Assembly (NCBI GenBank): GCA_035942035.1
Contig: DASZDK010000027.1
Coordinates: forward strand, 1 to 50,527
Origin: JAHWJR01 sp035942035
Lineage (GTDB): Bacteria > Actinomycetota > Acidimicrobiia > Acidimicrobiales > CADCSY01
DNA length: 50,527 nucleotides
Reading direction: 5' to 3'
Position 1 is the stretch's first letter. Each line of letters begins with the position of its first letter. Made by a program: the position numbers and the translations under genes. Positions 32,005-40,227 of the stretch are shown in pieces. The notes under the pieces are model-generated. The model was not told the origin of the DNA, ran no database searches, and worked only from the letters and a program-made list of their open reading frames with translations.

Positions 32005-32916
32005 TCAACCGAACCGTCCGGTGATGTAGTTCTCCGTGCGCTCGTCCCCGGGGTTGGAGAACATCTGCTCCGTCCGGTCGAACTCCACCAGTACACCCGT
32101 CCGGGTGTCGCTGCGCTCGTTCACCTCGGTGGTGAGGAAGGCGCACATGTCGCTGACCCGGGCCGCCTGCTGCATGTTGTGGGTCACGACCACGATGGTG
32201 TACGAGCTCTTGATCTCCACCATCAGGTCCTCGATGCGGGCAGTGGCGATCGGGTCCAGTGCCGAGCAGGGCTCGTCCATGAGGATGACCTCGGGGTCGA
32301 CCGCCAAGGCCCGGGCGATGCAGAGGCGCTGCTGCTGGCCTCCCGACAGCCCCATGGCTGATGCCTTCAGCCGGTCCTTCACCTCGTCCCACAGCGCCGC
32401 CCGGCGCAACGACCGTTCGACGATCTCGTCCATGTCGCCCTTGATGCCGGCGACCTTGGGCCCGAAGGCGACGTTGTCGTAGATCGACTTGGGAAACGGA
32501 TTGGGCTTCTGGAACACCATGCCGATCCGCCGGCGCACCTCGACGGGATCCACCGCCTTGCCGTACAGATCCACCCCGTGGTACTCGATCGTGCCGGCAA
32601 CCCGGGCGCTCTCGACCAGGTCGTTCATCCGGTTGAAGCAGCGCAGCAGCGTGGTCTTGCCGCACCCGGAGGGCCCGATGAAGGCGGTGATCTGCCGGCC
32701 TCCGATCGACAGGTCGACGTCGCGGACCGCCCGGAAGGCGCCGTAGTAGACCGAGACGTCGCGGACCGAGAACACCGGAGCGGCCACCGCCGGTTGGTCG
32801 CCCACCCGGCCGTCACCGCCCTCGACCCGGAGGGGCACGGCGGGTTCGGAGGTGTCGACCGGCGGCTGGTCGACGGTGCCCTGGGTGTCGGAGGTCACGT
32901 CACCTTCTTCTCTCAT
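32005..32916 (-). CDS. pstB: Phosphate ABC transporter ATP-binding protein PstB
   Basis: PstB hydrolyses ATP to drive phosphate import through PstC/PstA. The protein shows Walker A GPSGCGKTTLL, the PstB-specific VFQKPNPFPKSIYDNVAFGP stretch, the signature LSGGQQQRLCIARALA, Walker B EVILMDEPCSALDP and the switch histidine VVVTHNMQQA. The N-terminus is extended by about 45 residues compared with typical PstB. Two starts are possible: ATG 32916, overlapping pstA by 17 bases, or GTG 32898, two bases after the pstA stop and preceded by AGAAGG at four bases; the longer form is given here. It follows pstA and precedes phoU. Confidence 0.96.
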   Translation of the reverse strand: MREEGDVTSDTQGTVDQPPVDTSEPAVPLRVEGGDGRVGDQPAVAAPVFSVRDVSVYYGAFRAVRDVDLSIGGRQITAFIGPSGCGKTTLLRCFNRMNDLVESARVAGTIEYHGVDLYGKAVDPVEVRRRIGMVFQKPNPFPKSIYDNVAFGPKVAGIKGDMDEIVERSLRRAALWDEVKDRLKASAMGLSGGQQQRLCIARALAVDPEVILMDEPCSALDPIATARIEDLMVEIKSSYTIVVVTHNMQQAARVSDMCAFLTTEVNERSDTRTGVLVEFDRTEQMFSNPGDERTENYITGRFG

Positions 32917-33868
32917 AACGGTCTCGAAGCAGGATGGCAGCTGCGTTGGCCAACAGCACCACCACCAAGAGCACCACGATGGCCGCCGGCGCCAGCGACT
33001 GCTGGAACTCGCTCTGTGGGCGGCCGGCCCACGTGGTGATGATGATGGGCATGGCGGTGAAGCGCTCCTGGAGGGCCTCGAAGACGCCGCCACCGCCGCT
33101 GGCCAGCCGGCCGGTCACCGCACCCACCAGGATCAACGGTGCCGCCTCCCCGAGCGCCCGGGCCAGCGACAGGATCGTGCCGGTGAGGATGCCCGGAACG
33201 GCGTAGGGCAGCACGTGGGAGCGCACCACCTCCCAACGGGTGGCCCCCACGCCGAAGCCCGCCTCCCTGATGCTGTCGGGCACCGCTCGGATGGCCTCGG
33301 CCGAGGTGATGATGACGATGGGGAGCACCAAAATGGCCAGGGTGATCCCCGCCGACATGACCGTCCGGCCACCGGTCAGCGGACCGCCACCCAGCCAGTC
33401 GGGAAGGGTGGCGAGGGCCCCGACGAAGATGGCCAGTCCGAGGATGCCGTAGACCACCGATGGCACCCCCGCCAGGTTGCGGATGTTCACGTCGACGAAG
33501 CGGGTGAACCGGCTGCGCGGCGCGTACTCCTCGAGGTAGATGCCGGCGGCGATGCCGATCGGGAAGGCCAGGACCACGACGAACACGGCGATGTAGGCGG
33601 AACCCCGCAGGCCCTGGGAGATGCCGGCCACCTCGGGTCGCGACTGGAGGGTGCCGGACAAGAAGCTGCCCAAGCGGGTGGTGAGGACACCCCAGGCTCC
33701 GGCGACCACGTCGAACACCAGCACCACCAGGATGAGGATCGACAGCAGCAGTGCCCCGAGCAGGAGCGCCTTGAAGAGGGTCCCACCGAGGTCGAGCCGC
33801 CGGCCCTCCAGCCGGCGGCGGACGGCGTCGGTGGTGGCAGTGGTGGCAGTGGTGCTGACGAGGGCCAT
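32900..33868 (-). CDS. pstA: Phosphate ABC transporter permease PstA
   Basis: The 322-residue permease has six helices (first at about 33-60), with the PstA-type ALGEAAPLILVGA coupling segment preceded by SIREAGFGVGATRWEVV (the EAA loop). VPSVVYGILGLAIFV is the family's typical helix around residue 140. It pairs with PstC to form the membrane channel. The ATG at 33868 lies 14 bases after the pstC stop. Its stop overlaps the 5' end of pstB, so the two are translationally linked. Confidence 0.95.
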   Translation of the reverse strand: MALVSTTATTATTDAVRRRLEGRRLDLGGTLFKALLLGALLLSILILVVLVFDVVAGAWGVLTTRLGSFLSGTLQSRPEVAGISQGLRGSAYIAVFVVVLAFPIGIAAGIYLEEYAPRSRFTRFVDVNIRNLAGVPSVVYGILGLAIFVGALATLPDWLGGGPLTGGRTVMSAGITLAILVLPIVIITSAEAIRAVPDSIREAGFGVGATRWEVVRSHVLPYAVPGILTGTILSLARALGEAAPLILVGAVTGRLASGGGGVFEALQERFTAMPIIITTWAGRPQSEFQQSLAPAAIVVLLVVVLLANAAAILLRDRYERRR

Positions 33869-33882
33869 GGCGAGCGGTGGCC

Positions 33883-34824
33883 TCAGTACCGCTGGCGCAC
33901 GCGGCGCACGAAGCGGTCGGCGAACAGGTTGAGCGAGAAGGTGATGAGGAACAGCAGGCTGCCGACGAAGAACAGGCTCTGGAAGGTGAGCCCGGCGCCC
34001 TTCACCGCGTCGGTGCCTGCCGCCTGGGAGGCCATGGCGGCGGTCATGGTCAGTCCCGGGCTGAAGACGTCGGTGGTGAACAGCGAGCCGCCGCCGGCAC
34101 CGGCGGCGATGAACACCACCATGGTCTCGCCGATGGCTCTCGAGACGGCGATGATGAACGCCGCCACCAGGCCGGACACGGCGGCGGGGATGACCACCCG
34201 CACCGAGGTGGTGATCTTACGGGCGCCCATCCCGTAGGACGCCTCACGCAGGGCACCCGGCACCGACCGCATCGAGTCCTCCGCCACCGAGGCCACGAGG
34301 GGCAGGGTGAGGATGCCCACCCCCACGCCGGCGGCAGCCAGGTTGAACAGTTGGGCGTCGTCGTTCAGGCGCTGGATGATCTCGGGCGAGATGAACACCA
34401 GGGCGAAGAAGCCCAGCACCACGCTGGGGATGCCGGCCAGGACCTCGAGCACCGGCTTGAGCACCCGGCGCACCCGAGGCCGGGCGTACTCGGCCAGGTA
34501 GACGGCCGCGCCCATGCCCAGGGGGACGGCGACGGCCATGGCGATGGCGGTGACGAGCAGGCTCCCCACGAAGAGCGTCTTCACGTCGTAGATGCCCCGC
34601 CGGGGGAACCATCCCTCGCTCCAGACCGTGGACCAGTCGACCTGGGTGACGAAGGTCAGGGTCTCCCTGGCCAGCGACAGGACGATCAGGGCGCTGATCA
34701 GAATGGATACCGCCGCCGCGGCCAGGAACGCCCGGCGCACCACCCGCTCCCGGCGCTGGCGGCGGGGGTCGCCCCGCAGGTCGGTGGCGGTCAGTGGCGT
34801 GTCGACCCGCGTGCTCTCAGCCAT
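33883..34824 (-). CDS. pstC: Phosphate ABC transporter permease PstC
   Basis: The 313-residue permease has six helices, a long periplasmic loop after the first (about 55-75, with WSEGWFPRRGIYDV), VLAGIPSVVLGFFALVF near 125 and the EAA-loop block REASYGMGARKITTSVRVVIP near 200. The AIGETMVVFIAAGAG segment is diagnostic of PstC. It forms the phosphate pore with PstA. It sits 46 bases after pstS and 14 bases before pstA in the same direction. Confidence 0.95.
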   Translation of the reverse strand: MAESTRVDTPLTATDLRGDPRRQRRERVVRRAFLAAAAVSILISALIVLSLARETLTFVTQVDWSTVWSEGWFPRRGIYDVKTLFVGSLLVTAIAMAVAVPLGMGAAVYLAEYARPRVRRVLKPVLEVLAGIPSVVLGFFALVFISPEIIQRLNDDAQLFNLAAAGVGVGILTLPLVASVAEDSMRSVPGALREASYGMGARKITTSVRVVIPAAVSGLVAAFIIAVSRAIGETMVVFIAAGAGGGSLFTTDVFSPGLTMTAAMASQAAGTDAVKGAGLTFQSLFFVGSLLFLITFSLNLFADRFVRRVRQRY

Positions 34825-34870
34825 CGCTCACTCCGCGTCTCGATGCCGTGACTTTCCCGGGGATGGTGCC

Positions 34871-35914
34871 TCAGCCCTCGCGCGTCCCAGTCTCGCGTGC
34901 CTCCCAGGCGTCGATCGTCTCCTGCAGCTCCCCGTCCGCCAGTGCGACGTAGCCCACGTCGGTGACGGCCTCGATGCCGTCACCGAGGTAGAAGTCGACG
35001 AAGGCGGAGATGGCCGGGTTGGTCTCTGCCCGTTCCAGGTTCACGTAGATGAACAGGGGCCGGCTCAGCGGGTACGACCCGTCGGCGATGGTCTCGTCGG
35101 TGGGAGCGACGCAACCGTCGCCGCCGTCGACCTCCAGCGCCTTGACCGAGCCCTCGTTCTCGGCGGCGAAGGCGTAGCCGACCCAGCCGAAGGAGCTGTC
35201 GGTGCCGGTGATCCCGGCGATGATCTGGTTGTCGTCGCCCTGGGAGGAGTAGTCGGGACGGGTCATCGGCTCCTGGCCGCGCTCGTCGGCGATGTCCTCC
35301 AGGGCGATCTCCACGAAGCTGTCGTAGGTGCCCGACTCCTCACCGGGGGCGGTGATGTTGAGGGGCGCGTCGGGGAACTCGGTGTCCGAGCCCAGCTCCC
35401 GGGCGAGCGGCTGGGCGTCTCTCCAGTTCCGGAAGCCCTGCGACTCGGGCCCGACGAGGGCGTACAGGTCCTCGAAGGCCAGACACTCGACCGCGTCGTT
35501 GGCCGGACTGGTCAGCACCGCCAACCCGTCGATCCCGATCTTGAGCTCGACGAACTCCACGCCGGCCGCCTCGCACGCCTCGACCTCCTCGGCTCTGATG
35601 GGCCGGGAGGCGTTGGCGATGTCGGTGTCACCCCGGCAGAAGAGCTCGAAGCCGTCACCGGTGCCAGGCCCGTCGACGTCGACGTTGATGCTGGGCTCGA
35701 TGTCTTCGAAGAGCTCGGCCACCCGAATGGTGATGGGCTCGACGGTCGACGAACCCGAGATGCTGATGTCGCCCTGCGCCCCGCCTCCCCCGGCACCGCC
35801 GATGGCGGGATCGGCGTTGGGGCTGTCACCGCCGCCGCAGGCGGCGGTGAGCACGGCCAGCGCCAGCAGGATGACGAGGAACCGGGGCGGTGGGCGCCGG
35901 ACGACGTGGGGCAA
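34871..35914 (-). CDS. pstS: Phosphate-binding lipoprotein PstS
   Basis: The 347-residue protein has a signal peptide (FLVILLALAVLTAAC, cysteine near residue 24), a Gly-rich spacer and a type II periplasmic-binding fold with ISISGSSTVEPI near 45, the phosphate-contact SGSST and RPI segments, and GEESGTYDSF near 185, the second phosphate-binding loop. It delivers phosphate to PstCA. The start is taken as TTG at 35914 because a perfect AGGAGG (35924-35919) ends four bases before it and the signal peptide then has normal length; no ATG or GTG fits. A TACGGT -10 (35974-35969) and the PHO box further upstream give a leader of about 46 bases. Confidence 0.94.
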   Translation of the reverse strand: MPHVVRRPPPRFLVILLALAVLTAACGGGDSPNADPAIGGAGGGGAQGDISISGSSTVEPITIRVAELFEDIEPSINVDVDGPGTGDGFELFCRGDTDIANASRPIRAEEVEACEAAGVEFVELKIGIDGLAVLTSPANDAVECLAFEDLYALVGPESQGFRNWRDAQPLARELGSDTEFPDAPLNITAPGEESGTYDSFVEIALEDIADERGQEPMTRPDYSSQGDDNQIIAGITGTDSSFGWVGYAFAAENEGSVKALEVDGGDGCVAPTDETIADGSYPLSRPLFIYVNLERAETNPAISAFVDFYLGDGIEAVTDVGYVALADGELQETIDAWEARETGTREG

Positions 35915-35968
35915 GGTTCCTCCTGGTCGGGTTGATCGGCGGCCGGCGGTTCGACAGGCTCTGTTCCC

Positions 35969-35974
35969 ACCGTA
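35969..35974 (-). promoter_or_regulatory. -10 element of the pst operon
   Basis: TACGGT on the minus strand lies 31 bases downstream of the PHO box and about 55 bases before the pstS TTG. No good -35 is visible, as expected for a promoter that needs an activator. Confidence 0.5.
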
Positions 35975-36005
35975 GGCACGGCTGGTGACGGCCACCGGAC
36001 CTCGA

Positions 36006-36023
36006 GGTGAACGCCGGGTGAAC
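36006..36023 (-). promoter_or_regulatory. PHO box: two GTTCACC direct repeats, 11-bp period
   Basis: On the minus strand GTTCACC (36023-36017), four bases CGGC, GTTCACC (36012-36006). The unit and the 11-bp period are those of the actinobacterial PHO box bound by PhoP or RegX3. A weaker GGTGACG copy at 35984-35990 keeps the same phase, two periods further. The box sits between the -10 elements of pstS (35969-35974) and of the divergent CYTH-CHAD gene (36052-36057), 28-31 bases from each. Confidence 0.85.
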
Positions 36024-36051
36024 GAGCCGGAAAGCGTTGGAGCGGCCCGGT

Positions 36052-36057
36052 TAGGGT
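36052..36057 (+). promoter_or_regulatory. -10 element of the CYTH-CHAD gene
   Basis: TAGGGT is six bases before the GTG at 36064, predicting a leaderless transcript. The PHO box lies 28 bases upstream, where an activator would contact RNA polymerase. Confidence 0.5.
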
Positions 36058-36063
36058 CTCGCC

Positions 36064-37593
36064 GTGGCAAATGCCCTCGAGCACGAGGTGAAGCTCGGGG
36101 CCGGTGACGACTTCGGCCTGCCTGACCTGACCGGAGTGGTGGAGGGCGCCACGACGGTGACCCTGCCCGAGCGCCGGCTGGAGGCCGTCTACTACGACAC
36201 CGCCGACCTGCGCCTGGCCCGCTGGGGCGTCAGCGTGCGCTTCCGCTGGGAGGACGACGACGAGCAACAGGGCCGGTGGACGGTCAAGCTGCCCGACGAC
36301 GGTTGGGCCGCCGACGACGGTGGTGCCCTGCGGCGTCAAGAGAGCACCTTCGCCCTCCCCCGCCGTCCCGTTCCCGACGAGGTGGCGAACCTGGTACGGG
36401 CCTACGTGCGGTCGGCGTCGCTCACCCCTGTCGCCCACCTCGCCACCCGCCGGCAGCGGCTGGAGCTGCGTGATGCCACCGGGAATCGCCTCGGTGAGGT
36501 GGCCGACGACGAGGTCTCGGTGCGCCAGGACGATCACGTCGCCGCCGGCTTTCGGGAGATCGAGGTGGAGGTCGACGAGCGGACCCCGCCGAGCTTCCTC
36601 GATGCCGTGGTGGCACGACTGCGCCAGGCCGGCGCCGGGCCGCCCGATCCCACCCCCAAGGTGGTGCGAGCCCTCGGGCGTCCCGCCGCCGCTCCCCCCG
36701 AGGTGGTGCCGGTGGCCGTCGGCGACGACGCCACCGCCGCCGACCTGGTGCGGGCCGCCCTCGCCGCCGATCTGACCAAGCTGTTGATCCATGACCCGCG
36801 CCTACGTCGCAGCGGTCACCCGGAGGACCTGCGCAAGGCCAGGGTGGCCATGCGCCGCCTGCGCTCCGACCTGCGCAGCTTCGCGCCGCTGCTGCGGGCC
36901 GAGGCCACGGAGCTGCGCCGGGAGCTGGGCTGGGTGCGTCGACAGCTGGGCGCCGTCCGCGACGCCGACGTGCTGGCCGCCCGGCTGGCGGCGCAGGGCG
37001 AGTCCCTCCCCGAAGAGGACCAGCCCGCGCTGGCGACGCTGCTCCAGCGGCTGGCCTCCGACCGCGACCGGGCGTGCGTCGAGCTCGACCAGGCCCTCGA
37101 CAGTGACCGCTACGCCGTGTTGCTCGATGCCCTGGTGGCAGCCGCGGCGTCGCCGCCGTGCCTGCCCGAGGCCGACGTGCCCGCCGGCGAGGTCCTCCCC
37201 GGCCTGGTTCGACGGCGCTGGGAGCGCCTGCGGGAAGCCGTCGCCGACCTGGGCGACGACCCCTCGCCCGACGAGTTGCACAAGGTGCGGACCAAGGCCA
37301 AGCGGTGCCGCTACGCCGCCCAGGCGGTGCGCCCGGTGGTGGGCAAGCCGGCCAAGCGCCTGGCCAAGCGGTTGGGGCGGCTGCAGGACGTGCTCGGCGA
37401 GGTGCAGGACGCGGAGGTGACCGAGGCATGGCTGCGGGAGGCGGCCGGAACCGTCGGTGGACACCAGGCCCTGGCCGCAGGCCAACTGGTGGCCGCCCAG
37501 CGCGAGACCATGCGCCGGGCCCGCGAGAAGTGGCCGAAGGCCTGGAAGAAGGCATCAGCCGACAAGCACCGCTCCTGGTTCTCCGAGAGCTGA
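36064..37593 (+). CDS. CYTH and CHAD domain protein
   Basis: The 509-residue protein has an N-terminal CYTH domain (1-200) with the ExExK signature EHEVKL at residues 6-11 and acidic/basic strands such as GRWTVKLPDD and FREIEVEVDE lining a triphosphate tunnel. A CHAD domain follows (220-505), with two helical repeats containing RKARVAMRRLRSDLRSF and DELHKVRTKAKRCRYAAQAV. CYTH domains bind or hydrolyse inorganic triphosphate or triphosphorylated substrates, and CHAD domains bind polyphosphate. The gene is divergent from pstS over a shared PHO box and convergent with the Nudix-ppk1 operon, which supports a polyphosphate-related role. Enzymatic activity is not proven by sequence. Confidence 0.93.
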   Translation: MANALEHEVKLGAGDDFGLPDLTGVVEGATTVTLPERRLEAVYYDTADLRLARWGVSVRFRWEDDDEQQGRWTVKLPDDGWAADDGGALRRQESTFALPRRPVPDEVANLVRAYVRSASLTPVAHLATRRQRLELRDATGNRLGEVADDEVSVRQDDHVAAGFREIEVEVDERTPPSFLDAVVARLRQAGAGPPDPTPKVVRALGRPAAAPPEVVPVAVGDDATAADLVRAALAADLTKLLIHDPRLRRSGHPEDLRKARVAMRRLRSDLRSFAPLLRAEATELRRELGWVRRQLGAVRDADVLAARLAAQGESLPEEDQPALATLLQRLASDRDRACVELDQALDSDRYAVLLDALVAAAASPPCLPEADVPAGEVLPGLVRRRWERLREAVADLGDDPSPDELHKVRTKAKRCRYAAQAVRPVVGKPAKRLAKRLGRLQDVLGEVQDAEVTEAWLREAAGTVGGHQALAAGQLVAAQRETMRRAREKWPKAWKKASADKHRSWFSES

Positions 37594-37608
37594 ACCCCAA
37601 CCCCGTGT

Positions 37609-38076
37609 TCAGCCAGCTTCGGCGATGGCGCCGGGCAGGGAATCCAACACGGCGGCGTCCCGCTGGTAGGACAGCATTCCCCGGGCCTCGTCGAGGACGA
37701 CCCACCGTGCCTGGTCGACCTCGCTGTTGGGCCGGAAGTCACCCGAGACCACGGTCATGGCCCAGTACCGGACCTCCTTGGGGCGCCCCCCGCGGTCGGC
37801 GTAGGCGTTGCCGAGCAGCTCGGGACCGAGCCGGCAGCGGTAGCCGGTCTCCTCCTCCACCTCACGCAGGGCGCACTCCTCGTCGGACTCCCCCGGGTCG
37901 CACTTCCCCTTGGCCAGCGACCAATCGTGGTACTTGGGGCGGTGAACGACGAGCACCTCGGTCTCACCCGACGGCGTCCGCCTCCAGAGCACACCACCCG
38001 CCGCCCGGACGACGGGCTGCGGTCCCCTGGCTCCCCTCAGCTCGCTCGTGCTCTGGCCCGCCGACCCGGGCTTCAC
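37609..38076 (-). CDS. Nudix hydrolase (MutT/Ap4A-hydrolase-like)
   Basis: The 155-residue protein carries a complete Nudix box: G-x5-E-x7-REVEEETGY within GKCDPGESDEECALREVEEE. A preceding RPKYHDWSLAKGK segment is typical of MutT1- and diadenosine-polyphosphate-type members. It hydrolyses a nucleoside diphosphate linked to another moiety; candidates are Ap4A-like dinucleotides, 8-oxo-dGTP or inositol pyrophosphates. Unlike mycobacterial MutT1 it lacks a C-terminal histidine-phosphatase domain. The GTG start overlaps the ppk1 stop by four bases (GTGA), so expression is coupled to polyphosphate kinase. It ends 15 bases from the convergent CYTH-CHAD gene. Confidence 0.93.
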   Translation of the reverse strand: MKPGSAGQSTSELRGARGPQPVVRAAGGVLWRRTPSGETEVLVVHRPKYHDWSLAKGKCDPGESDEECALREVEEETGYRCRLGPELLGNAYADRGGRPKEVRYWAMTVVSGDFRPNSEVDQARWVVLDEARGMLSYQRDAAVLDSLPGAIAEAG

Positions 38077-40199
38077 GACGGGTCCCGCCGCCGGGCCCGG
38101 TCCTTGGCCAGTCGCCGGAGCGCCTCGTGGGTATTGACGCCGCCGCCCGGGGGGACCTTGCGCCAGCCGCCGTCGGGCTGCAGCTCCCAGGCCAACTGGT
38201 CGTCGGAGAGGTTGACGTCGAGGATCTCCTGGAGCCGGCGCTGCAGCTCGGGGTCACCGACCGGCACCACCGCCTCGACCCGCCGGTCGAGGTTGCGGGG
38301 CATGAGGTCGGCGGACCCGAGGTACCAGTCGGGTCGACCGGGACCGGCGCCGTTGGCGAAGTGGAAGATGCGAGAGTGCTCCAGGAACCGGCCGACGATG
38401 GAACGCACCCGGATGCGTTCGGACATGCCGGCAACGCCCGGTCGCAAGCAGCAGATGCCCCGGACGATCAGGTCGATCTCCACGCCGGCCCGGGACGCCG
38501 CGTACAGGGCGTCGATCATCTCGACGTCGACCAGGTTGTTGAGCTTCAGAATGATCCGCCCGCCGTCCTCCCCCGCCTCCGCCTCGCCGGCGATCAGCTC
38601 GGCCACCCGGGGCCGCAGTGGTCCGGGCGCCACCAGGAGCTTGCGGAACTGCTCCTGGCGCCCGTAGCCCGTGAGGTAGTTGAACAGCTGGGTGAGGTCG
38701 GCGCCGATGTCGGGATCGCAGGTCAGCAGGCCCAGGTCCTCGTAGAGCCGAGCCGTCTTCTCGTTGTAGTTGCCAGTGCCCACGTGGCAGTACCGGCGGA
38801 TGCCGTCGGCCTCCTGTCGCACCACCAGCGCCGTCTTGCTGTGGGTCTTCAGCCCCACCAGGCCGTAGACCACATGGACGCCGGCTTTCTCCAACGCCCG
38901 AGCCCAGGCCACGTTGGCCTGCTCGTCGAAGCGGGCCTTGAGCTCGACCAGGGCGGCCACCTGCTTGCCCTTCTCGGCGGCACGGATCAGGGCCTCGACG
39001 ATGGGGCTGTCGGCCGACGTGCGGTACAGGGTCTGCTTGATGGCCAGCACGTCGGGATCGGACGAAGCCTGGCGGATGAAGGCGGCGACGGAGGTGGTGA
39101 ACGAGTCGTAGGGGTGGTGGACCAGGATGTCGCCCTGGCGGATGCGGTCGAACACGTCGACCGCTTCGTCCTCGGGTCCGGACAGGCGGGTCTGGGTGAC
39201 CGAGGTGAACGGGTCGTCCTTGAGGTCTGGGCGGGGCAGGGACCACACGCCCCACAGCCCGCCGAGGTCGAGCGGGCCCGGGCTGACGTAGACGTCGTCG
39301 CGGCCCAGGTCGAGCTCGCGGGTGAGCAGCGCCAGCATCTCGTCGTCGATGCCCTCGGCCACCTCCAGGCGCACCGCCCGCCCGAAGCGCCGCCGGCGAA
39401 GCTCGACCTCGACGGCGGCGAGAAGATCGTCGGCCTCGTCCTCCTCCAGGGTGAGGTCGGCGTTGCGGGTGACCCGGAAGGGATGGTGCGACTCCACCAC
39501 CATGCCGGGGAACAGGGAGTCCAGGTGTGCAGCGATCACCTGCTCGAGGGCGACGTAGCGCTCGCCGTCGGCCATCAGCACGAACCGCGGCAGCACGTTG
39601 GGCACCTTGACCCGGGCGAAGCGGCGCTCGCCGGTATCGGGGTCGCGGACCATCACCGCCAGGTTGAGCGACAGGTTGGAGATGTACGGGAACGGGTGGC
39701 CGGGATCGACCGCCAGCGGGGTCAGCACCGGGAAGATCTGGCGCTCGAACACCTCGACGAGCTCCTTGCGGTCGTCGCCGTCGAGGTCGTGCCAGTCGGA
39801 CAGGTGGATGCCGACCTTGGTCAGCTCCGGGCTCAGCTCGGCGAGGAAGATGTGGGACTGCCGGTCGAGCAGCTCGCCCACACGCGACCGGATGGCGACC
39901 AGCTGCTCTTTTGGGGTCAGCCCGTCCGGACTCAGGGCCCGCAGCCCGGCTGCCACCTGGTCCTTGAGCCCCGCCACCCGCACCTGGAAGAACTCGTCCA
40001 GGCCCTCGCTGAAGATGGCGAGGAACTTGGCGCGTTCCAGCAGCGGCACCTCGGGCGCCTCGGCCCGGGCCAGCACCCGAGCCCCGAAGTCCAGCCACGA
40101 CAGCTCGCGGTTGATGAACCGCTCGTGGCCGTCGCTGGCGCCGGCGGGCGCATACGCCTCCCGCTCCAGCGACTCGATCACCGTCCTGGCCTCAGTCAT
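38073..40199 (-). CDS. ppk1: Polyphosphate kinase 1
   Basis: PPK1 reversibly polymerises the gamma-phosphate of ATP into polyphosphate. The 708-residue protein shows the N-terminal FINRELSWLDF, the head domain, and the two phospholipase-D-like C domains: GLKTHSKTALVVR with the presumed phosphorylated His near residue 445, and RFLEHSRIFHF with the second conserved His near 600. VGTGNYNEKTARLYEDLGL and GSADLMPRNLDRRVE are further family signatures. Length is normal. ATG 40199 is preferred over an in-frame TTG at 40217 because GGGAAGG precedes it at a usable distance. It follows the ROK kinase by 28 bases and overlaps the Nudix gene by four. Confidence 0.97.
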   Translation of the reverse strand: MTEARTVIESLEREAYAPAGASDGHERFINRELSWLDFGARVLARAEAPEVPLLERAKFLAIFSEGLDEFFQVRVAGLKDQVAAGLRALSPDGLTPKEQLVAIRSRVGELLDRQSHIFLAELSPELTKVGIHLSDWHDLDGDDRKELVEVFERQIFPVLTPLAVDPGHPFPYISNLSLNLAVMVRDPDTGERRFARVKVPNVLPRFVLMADGERYVALEQVIAAHLDSLFPGMVVESHHPFRVTRNADLTLEEDEADDLLAAVEVELRRRRFGRAVRLEVAEGIDDEMLALLTRELDLGRDDVYVSPGPLDLGGLWGVWSLPRPDLKDDPFTSVTQTRLSGPEDEAVDVFDRIRQGDILVHHPYDSFTTSVAAFIRQASSDPDVLAIKQTLYRTSADSPIVEALIRAAEKGKQVAALVELKARFDEQANVAWARALEKAGVHVVYGLVGLKTHSKTALVVRQEADGIRRYCHVGTGNYNEKTARLYEDLGLLTCDPDIGADLTQLFNYLTGYGRQEQFRKLLVAPGPLRPRVAELIAGEAEAGEDGGRIILKLNNLVDVEMIDALYAASRAGVEIDLIVRGICCLRPGVAGMSERIRVRSIVGRFLEHSRIFHFANGAGPGRPDWYLGSADLMPRNLDRRVEAVVPVGDPELQRRLQEILDVNLSDDQLAWELQPDGGWRKVPPGGGVNTHEALRRLAKDRARRRDPS

Positions 40200-40227
40200 G
40201 CCGCCGGCCTTCCCCAAGTCCCGAAGG

